Source of the DNA: Candidatus Bathyarchaeota archaeon
GTDB taxonomy: Archaea; Thermoproteota; Bathyarchaeia; Bathyarchaeales; Bathycorpusculaceae
DNA: 36,186 bases
Direction: 5' to 3'
NCBI GenBank assembly: GCA_026014585.1
Contig: JAOZIA010000009.1
Location: 1 to 36,186 of the forward strand
Shown here: in pieces, positions 31,075-36,186 of the stretch
Layout of the letters: each line of letters begins with the position of its first letter
Numbering within the stretch: position 1 is the stretch's first letter
Position numbers and translations under genes: made by a program
Notes under the pieces: model-generated
Databases searched by the model: none
What the model was told of the DNA's origin: nothing
What the model saw: only the letters and a program-made list of their open reading frames with translations

Positions 31075-32040
31075 ATGCTTCCAGTTGAAATAAACTCGCT
31101 AAAAAAATATTACGGCAACACAAAAGCCGTAGATGGCATATCCTTCACTGTAAACCAAGGTGAAGTGTTTGGTCTTCTAGGTCAAAATGGTGCAGGAAAA
31201 ACCACAACCATCGAAATCATGGAAGGCCTGCGCGAACGAGATGGCGGCGACTTGAAAGTTTTAGGACTTGACCCGTGGAAAAACGGGTATGAACTGCACA
31301 AAAAAATCGGGGTTATCCCACAGGAATTCTCCTTCATGGAGAAAACCACGCCCAAAGAAGCCATAATCTACTACGCAGACCTCTTTAACATAAAAGTTGA
31401 CCCCCAAGCAATCTTAAAAGAGGTGCTGCTGGAAGAGTCAGCTAACGTTTACTTTGACAACCTCTCAGGCGGGCAAAAACGCAAAACAGGACTTGCACTT
31501 TCACTGGTAAACTCGCCAGAACTACTTTTCCTTGACGAGCCAACCACAGGGCTTGACCCAAACGCGCGACGAGCAATCTGGGAAGTCATACGCAGCCTAA
31601 AATCAAAAGGAAAAACCATTATCCTCACAACGCACTACCTCGACGAAGCCCAGCAACTCTCAGACAAAGTAGCAATCATGGACCACGGACGTATTGTCGC
31701 AAAGGGAACATCTGAGGAAATCATCAAGCAGCATGGTTCAGGTGAACGCTTAGAAATCAACGGAAACCAAAAACTAGCAGACTACATCAAAGAAAACACT
31801 GAACTACAAGTCACCTACGACAACATTAAAGGCAAAATCACAATACCCTTAACCAAAAAAATCGATGCCTTAGCCGCGTTGGCAGCAGCAGAGCAGTCAG
31901 GCTTAGACTGGGGACAAATCCAAACACTTCAAGACAGTTTAGATGACGTTTTTGTTAAACTGGTGCAAACCGTGGAGAACATGCACACACCAGAAAACGA
32001 GGAAACCGAAAATAATCAAGACAAAAAGCGGAGGCGCTAA
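31075..32040 (+). CDS. ABC-2 type transporter ATP-binding protein
   Basis: The ~321-residue ATPase has Walker A LLGQNGAGKTTTIE, Q-loop region GVIPQEFSF, signature NLSGGQKRKTGLA, Walker B ELLFLDEPTTGLD and an H-loop TTHYLDEAQQ. After the core, a C-terminal ~100-residue region resembles the DrrA-type regulatory tail. ATG 31075 is chosen because AGGTGA sits seven bases ahead; GTG 31063 is part of that site. The permease starts two bases after its stop. Substrates of such exporters include drugs, lipids and antibiotics; none can be inferred. Confidence 0.93.
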   Translation: MLPVEINSLKKYYGNTKAVDGISFTVNQGEVFGLLGQNGAGKTTTIEIMEGLRERDGGDLKVLGLDPWKNGYELHKKIGVIPQEFSFMEKTTPKEAIIYYADLFNIKVDPQAILKEVLLEESANVYFDNLSGGQKRKTGLALSLVNSPELLFLDEPTTGLDPNARRAIWEVIRSLKSKGKTIILTTHYLDEAQQLSDKVAIMDHGRIVAKGTSEEIIKQHGSGERLEINGNQKLADYIKENTELQVTYDNIKGKITIPLTKKIDALAALAAAEQSGLDWGQIQTLQDSLDDVFVKLVQTVENMHTPENEETENNQDKKRRR

Positions 32041-32042
32041 AA

Positions 32043-33155
32043 ATGGTCAGTGGAAAAAGAATTTGGGCGGACTTTAAAACTTACAGCAGAGGATACCTTA
32101 GAAACAAGTTCGGGTTATTCTTTGGCTTAATATTTCCAGTTATACTAATCGTGATTTTTGGGATGATTTTTTCTGGGAACAGTTCTGGAACAATCAATGT
32201 TTACGCTCAAAATCAAGATACTGGTCCGTTCCCAAACGGGGTTAACATAGGCGACGGTTTTCTATCTGCCCTAAACGAGTCCGGTACAATTAAAATCATA
32301 ACAGTAGATGCCTCAGAGGATTTCTCAAAGTTCCTTAAAGAAAACTCAGCATCAGATGGAATACAAATACCAGAAGGTTTTTCCCAAAATTACATTATGG
32401 GACAACAGGTTAACATAACTGTGTACGGTAATCCAACAGCAAGTACAAGCGGCATCGTGACTGGAACAGTCAACGGAGTTTCCAACTACTTTAATTTGCA
32501 ACGCTTCAACGGCACAAGTGTAATTGGGTTAACCCAAACAACCGTTAACACTGAGCAAACCAAATATGTTGACTTTCTAATACCCGGTTTAATTGGCTTC
32601 TCAATACTGGTTAACCCAATGTTTTCGCTTGTAGAAATTTCCTCACAATACAAGAAAAACAAACTTTTCAAACAATTATCATTGACCCCACTGACAAAGA
32701 CGGAGTGGCTAATATCCAAAATAATGTGGTACATCGTCCTCTCCGCCGTGTCATTCGTATTGATGGTTACAGTGGGAGTATTAGCCTTCGACGCACACAT
32801 AACCCTAACATTGTGGCTGATTCCCTTCATGATACTGGGACCGATGATGTTTGCTTCGCTGGGCATGCTGGTTGGCACAGTAACCAAAAACCCTGAAACC
32901 GCAGGCGTTATTGGCAACGCCGTCACATTCCCAATGATGTTCCTTTCAGGAACCTTCTTCCCCCTAAGCATGATGCCTGATTACCTGCAAAACTTTGCCC
33001 ATGTCCTGCCACTGTACTACATTGTTGATGGCTTAAACAACGTCATGGTCTACAGCAACATCCCAGGCGCACTACTAGACATTGGAGTCACCCTGATAAT
33101 TCCTGCAGTCATCTTTGCCGCGGCAATCAAATTCTTCAAATGGAGAGAAGACTAA
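32043..33155 (+). CDS. ABC-2 type transporter permease
   Basis: The 370-residue protein has an N-terminal membrane span (about 20-40), a large outer loop of ~140 residues with strand-rich, Ser/Thr/Asn-rich sequence, and five further spans in the C-terminal half (about 180-200, 230-250, 258-280, 290-310, 345-362). This is the standard ABC-2 layout. The segment LFKQLSLTPLTKTEWLISKI before the third span is typical of the coupling region. It forms an exporter with the preceding ATPase, with a 2 bp gap. The 3' region holds no clear terminator. Confidence 0.9.
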   Translation: MVSGKRIWADFKTYSRGYLRNKFGLFFGLIFPVILIVIFGMIFSGNSSGTINVYAQNQDTGPFPNGVNIGDGFLSALNESGTIKIITVDASEDFSKFLKENSASDGIQIPEGFSQNYIMGQQVNITVYGNPTASTSGIVTGTVNGVSNYFNLQRFNGTSVIGLTQTTVNTEQTKYVDFLIPGLIGFSILVNPMFSLVEISSQYKKNKLFKQLSLTPLTKTEWLISKIMWYIVLSAVSFVLMVTVGVLAFDAHITLTLWLIPFMILGPMMFASLGMLVGTVTKNPETAGVIGNAVTFPMMFLSGTFFPLSMMPDYLQNFAHVLPLYYIVDGLNNVMVYSNIPGALLDIGVTLIIPAVIFAAAIKFFKWRED

Positions 33156-33273
33156 CCCTCCAAACAACCTTTCCTTTACAGCCATTTGATGCCTTAGAAT
33201 TCAATACAAAAACCACAAGAGAAAACTGGTTTTCCTGCTTTATAAGGGTCTATCGGCAGAACAACAGGACGGT
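33156..33273. other. Short convergent intergenic region
   Basis: About 118 bp between convergent genes. A weak GAAAAC/GTTTTC inverted pair at 33221-33234 has only a two-base loop and is not a convincing terminator. No other feature is seen. Confidence 0.3.
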
Positions 33274-33753
33274 TTAATTGTAATATGTTACAATTAAACA
33301 ATCTATTGCTAGTCCTGCTTCATAGAATTCTGGAACACTACAAACTACGGTTACATAGCGGTATGTCTCTGTTGTTTCTGCCAGGTACAGCGTGGTAAAA
33401 TCGGGGTAAGTATGATAACTACAAGAACCAGCATACACCCAATCGCCACTGCCAGTCTCAGAAACATAAACCATCAAGCCAGCCTGATACGCCGAACCAT
33501 AAACCCAAATCTGACTGGACACACCTATCACACTATTTAATTCTGCCTTAACAGCTACATAACCCGAACCGCCCAATCCAGCAGAAACAATTGCACCCAC
33601 ATCATCGTCAGGTCTGCTTCCTTCCATACCATTTGGGTTGTCAATAAAGCCATCACCGCTTAAAATCTGAAAATCATAAACATCATCCACATAAACAGTC
33701 GTGGAACCTGGATTAAGGCATAAACGTAAATCACCATTACCATAAATACGCAT
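33274..33753 (-). CDS. C-terminal beta-rich domain of the surface protein (same frame after TGA)
   Basis: This is a 159-residue frame that continues, without frameshift, the reading frame of 33766-35670 across one TGA; four codons precede its first ATG. It is rich in Gly, Tyr, Val and Thr, with alternating strands and a few paired cysteines (GSCSYH, VVCSVPEF), like a beta-sandwich carbohydrate-binding or stalk domain of a secreted protein. No signal peptide is present, so separate translation would leave it in the cytoplasm and probably useless. I read it as the tail of the large surface protein, either lost by a nonsense mutation or translated by readthrough. Confidence 0.65.
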   Translation of the reverse strand: MRIYGNGDLRLCLNPGSTTVYVDDVYDFQILSGDGFIDNPNGMEGSRPDDDVGAIVSAGLGGSGYVAVKAELNSVIGVSSQIWVYGSAYQAGLMVYVSETGSGDWVYAGSCSYHTYPDFTTLYLAETTETYRYVTVVCSVPEFYEAGLAIDCLIVTYYN

Positions 33754-33765
33754 TCCACCAGATTG

Positions 33766-33768
33766 TCA
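33766..33768 (-). other. In-frame TGA inside the surface protein gene
   Basis: The TGA lies after NEEQYG and is followed in frame by QSGGMRIYGNGD, giving YG-stop-QSGG. TGG (Trp) to TGA is one transition. It is the third single in-frame stop in this window. Confidence 0.65.
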
Positions 33769-35670
33769 ACCATATTGCTCTTCATTTGGCTGTTCTTTAT
33801 CAGGCCACCATGTCTCATATTCAGGCAACGGACTTTCTAAATAGTTCAGTGAACCAAATGTTGTCTGAGCTGCTTGGTCTAAAGCATCATTTATTGAATA
33901 ACCCCCTACTAAAGCATAATTATAGAAATTAATAATAAAATCCATCGCTAAACCAGGATTATCTTCAAAGCTTTGGCTGGATAGAGCAGGCGATGCGTAT
34001 TCAAAGCCAATATAACAATGATTACCGGATGGATAACTATAACCATCATTACTCATCTCTAAATCTTTAGTCCAAGCATAAGGTAAACCATAATTATCAG
34101 GCCAACTACCCCATTGCTGAGCACTCATACATGACCAACTCCAAACAAAAAAGTTTGTCCAAGTAGTCCTTGAAGCAATATCAGACCAAGTAACATTACA
34201 AACAGGACACCAATAACTATGCTCACCATGCATGTGCCCATGATAAAACACGGCAACATAGTCATAGCCACGGGCAAAATTGTAAGTATTACTTAGAATC
34301 GTATCCCCATTTGTTTGAGCTCCAAAGGCATTAGTCGCATCATATCCAGCGAAATAAAAATAATTTGTTACCGCGTTAGCCAATTGTTGCATTGCAGTGA
34401 TCTCATCCACAGTTTCATTCACAAATTGTCCACTTAAGGATCCATAAATTACTGATTTTACATCAACATCAGGAATTGCCTGAACCTGCGAAGCAAACAC
34501 GGAAAAGGAACATATAAGACATACGGAAAAAAATAATGTGAAAAGCTTCAAAGATTTATGTCTAACGTTGGCAACAATAAATCTGTGCCTATTACCAGCA
34601 AAAATCAAGCCGATAATAATTGCAGAAAAAGAAACGCAAATTACCAACAGCAATGCTGGCTCGCAGACTTGAAAAGAAGCCTTTTCTACAGAGGCACCAG
34701 AGGTCTCTTGAATGCCACCAATCATAGGACTTACAGAACTTACCTCCCCACTATCAGCCCAGATTCTAACATAAACACCCGTTACTCCACCTGGATAAAC
34801 ACGGTCAAACCCTATTGGAATAAACCATGAAGGGTACAAAGTAAACGGGTCGCCGCCACGGGCGGTACTTTCTTTGTGGTAATTAAGATAGCATAAAGAT
34901 AAATTCCCGACCGAAGCAACCTTAAAATCTGAAACAGTAATATTGCCCATTTCCGTATTGGCAACTTCAAGCGAGTAAGACTCAACAGCCCCAAGAGCCA
35001 TAGCCTCAGCTTCCTGACTAGAAACAACTGGGGAGCCAGCTATGGTGTAGAGCTGCCAGTTATCCAAAAAAGCCTTTAGCACACCATCACGATAGGACAA
35101 AGCAATATTTTTTACAGGAGCTTCTATACCTTCAGAATCAATGTAGGTCCAAACAAAATCAGCCTGTGACTGCCCTGTATAGGTTATTTCAAGCTGCGCA
35201 TTTGTTGTGGTCTTTGTGATATTTTGGTTGGCGCTTATAGATTCCAGCATAGATTTTAAAGTGTCATAAACTGGTTCATTGGTGTAGTTTTGATACCTTT
35301 CCATGAAGCCTTTGGCATCCGTGACATAATTATCAGCCAAGTATCCAAGAGAAGGAGTACCGCTTACATTGCTTACAAATATCCTTTGCAATTTATCGCC
35401 CACAAAAGAGCAACTGATGCGCATACTGCAGTCTTTTCCTGAAAAAATAGTGTCTGTTTCTTTGGTAGGCAAAGTCATATACAGGGAGTTTTGCTGAGAT
35501 GATTTCAGGCTGGAGTTAGCTAAATCAAAGCCTACAATATTATCGATTATGTTTAGTGATTTCTCTTGGACTGGAACTTGGGCTTGTGTGAGAGGAAAAG
35601 AAGCCAAAAGAGTGCCAAACAGGAAAATTATTGTTAATGTTGGAACAGTTAGTTTGAAAAGTTTTGTCAT
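33766..35670 (-). CDS. Large membrane-anchored surface protein with possible caspase-like domain
   Basis: The 634-residue protein has a signal peptide (1-30), an outer N-terminal domain of ~300 residues, a membrane span at about 339-358, a short basic turn, and a second span at 376-396 whose end (VFASQVQA) resembles a signal peptidase site. A second outer domain of ~230 residues follows. That domain contains YDYVAVFYHGHMHGEH (His477, 479, 481, 484) ending a strand, WCPVC (Cys488, 491) and FFVWSWSCMSAQQWG (Cys514). The order strand-His then strand-Cys is like caspase-fold peptidases (C14, C25, CHAT), so a cysteine protease is possible but unproven. The two halves may come from a fusion of two secreted proteins. 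Promoter AT-run near 35709-35726 and AGGTG before the ATG support the start. Confidence 0.75.
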   Translation of the reverse strand: MTKLFKLTVPTLTIIFLFGTLLASFPLTQAQVPVQEKSLNIIDNIVGFDLANSSLKSSQQNSLYMTLPTKETDTIFSGKDCSMRISCSFVGDKLQRIFVSNVSGTPSLGYLADNYVTDAKGFMERYQNYTNEPVYDTLKSMLESISANQNITKTTTNAQLEITYTGQSQADFVWTYIDSEGIEAPVKNIALSYRDGVLKAFLDNWQLYTIAGSPVVSSQEAEAMALGAVESYSLEVANTEMGNITVSDFKVASVGNLSLCYLNYHKESTARGGDPFTLYPSWFIPIGFDRVYPGGVTGVYVRIWADSGEVSSVSPMIGGIQETSGASVEKASFQVCEPALLLVICVSFSAIIIGLIFAGNRHRFIVANVRHKSLKLFTLFFSVCLICSFSVFASQVQAIPDVDVKSVIYGSLSGQFVNETVDEITAMQQLANAVTNYFYFAGYDATNAFGAQTNGDTILSNTYNFARGYDYVAVFYHGHMHGEHSYWCPVCNVTWSDIASRTTWTNFFVWSWSCMSAQQWGSWPDNYGLPYAWTKDLEMSNDGYSYPSGNHCYIGFEYASPALSSQSFEDNPGLAMDFIINFYNYALVGGYSINDALDQAAQTTFGSLNYLESPLPEYETWWPDKEQPNEEQYG

Positions 35671-35794
35671 ACATTTCGCACCTGAATTGCTGGTACTCCA
35701 TATTTATCAAAGTATTTTTAAATTTTTCCTATTTACATGTATTTTGAAAAGTTTTAAATATTAAATTTCTTTAATATTTATTGGGGGAACTGAG
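35671..35794. promoter_or_regulatory. Divergent promoter region between two secreted-protein genes
   Basis: The 124 bp spacer carries AAAATTTAAAAATACTTT (minus strand, 35709-35726) and GTTTTAAATATTAAATTTC (plus strand, 35751-35769), each ~30-50 bp before its gene. The spacer is extremely AT-rich. Both genes begin with signal peptides, so joint control is plausible. Confidence 0.45.
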
Positions 35795-36186
35795 ATGTTC
35801 TTTTCAAAAAACAGACAGAAAATAAGAAAAACAGCAATTCTCTCAGTACTTCTTTTGCTTGTTCTGCTGACGGTTTTCCCAAGCACTGCATCAGCAGAGG
35901 GAGAATGGTACCCAACCAGACCTCACACCTACGACAACATCACCAGCCATTACCCCCAAAACAAAACCTATAATCAAAACTGCCTCACCCTAAATGTTAC
36001 AATAGAAAGTAACAGTTTTCTGGAATACCGAGCCAGATGCCCGTACTTCTATTCTATTGATGGAACAGAAGAAATATTATATGGATCCTGGTCCCAACTC
36101 GGCCTTGGCAAATTAAATCAAACAGTCATCAGCCAATACGAAGTCACCGACTGGCCATATGACCCATACACAGTATACACTTGGAA
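35795..36186 (+). CDS. Secreted protein, 5' part only (runs off the window)
   Basis: The frame opens at ATG 35795, behind a GGGGGAAC ribosome site, and is still open at the window end after ~130 codons. The N-terminus is basic (FFSKNRQKIRK), then hydrophobic (about 14-32), and ends PSTASA before EGEWYP, a good signal peptidase site. The mature part is Tyr/Asn/Thr-rich with possible N-glycosylation sites (NIT, NKT, NVT, NQT). I cannot assign a family from this portion. It is divergent from the large surface protein and shares its promoter region. Confidence 0.75.
   Translation, partial: MFFSKNRQKIRKTAILSVLLLLVLLTVFPSTASAEGEWYPTRPHTYDNITSHYPQNKTYNQNCLTLNVTIESNSFLEYRARCPYFYSIDGTEEILYGSWSQLGLGKLNQTVISQYEVTDWPYDPYTVYTW

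Noticed and set aside
32486-32971. 161-codon antisense frame within the ABC permease gene
   Set aside because: It lies entirely inside a well supported permease and has no recognisable features.
1-36186. tRNA, rRNA and CRISPR loci
   Set aside because: By eye I found no tRNA-like T-loop and acceptor pairing, no rRNA signature and no regularly spaced repeats. An automated covariance search could still find small RNAs.

Overview
The window looks like a chromosomal segment of a mesophilic-type archaeon, most likely a TACK lineage related to Bathyarchaeia (the lineage is inference). Supporting genes are a CTP-dependent (DUF120) riboflavin kinase, an F420-0:glutamate ligase family protein, an ADP-forming acyl-CoA synthetase alpha subunit, the archaeal UPF0147 and UPF0148 proteins, CbiZ, tandem MoeA proteins and an inositol-1-phosphate synthase. 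AT-rich TATA elements lie about 25-30 bp before likely transcript starts, and many starts are TTG or GTG. I see no rRNA, tRNA, CRISPR array or insertion sequence. Genes are packed tightly, and many convergent pairs abut or overlap at their stop codons.

Layout. 1-1340: a truncated NOL1/NOP2/Sun RNA methylase fragment, an opposing SAM methyltransferase and a sparse gap. 1342-4469: riboflavin kinase with a small partner, then F420 ligase and ADP-forming CoA ligase on the other strand. 4665-8944: a membrane glycosyltransferase, a CoA-disulfide-reductase-like flavoprotein in an operon with a glycine-cleavage H-like protein, and inositol-phosphate synthase. 9114-11951: two overlapping moeA genes and a small membrane protein. 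12200-16976: a B12-binding radical SAM gene with an in-frame TGA, a NapH/FixG-type membrane polyferredoxin, a GAF-PAS histidine kinase with an in-frame TAG, and a zinc ribbon protein. 17167-21000: a DUF1919 protein, an HtpX-like protease carrying an EF-hand loop, a glutaminase-less asparagine-synthase-like protein and a nitrilase. 21043-25586: a LemA/TPM pair, then two paralogous Cys-motif proteins flanking a ferredoxin and CbiZ. 25722-30988: membrane protein, zinc ribbon protein plus FAD dehydrogenase, PadR regulator with a TRASH-like tail, UspA, UPF0147/UPF0148. 31075-36186: an ABC-2 exporter, a large surface protein with a possible caspase-like domain and an in-frame TGA, and the start of another secreted protein.

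How the genes work together. Much of the window concerns cofactors and redox: FMN, F420, molybdopterin, cobamide, lipoyl carrier, Fe-S proteins and a flavin disulfide reductase. The rest is cell-envelope work (glycosyltransferase, DUF1919, HtpX, LemA/TPM, ABC exporter, surface proteins) and sensing (histidine kinase, PadR, UspA).

The strongest anomalies are three otherwise intact genes each broken by exactly one in-frame stop (TGA 12890-12892, TAG 16051-16053, TGA 33766-33768). The other main candidates are the paralogue-ferredoxin-CbiZ locus, the EF-hand inside HtpX, and the possible caspase-like surface protein.
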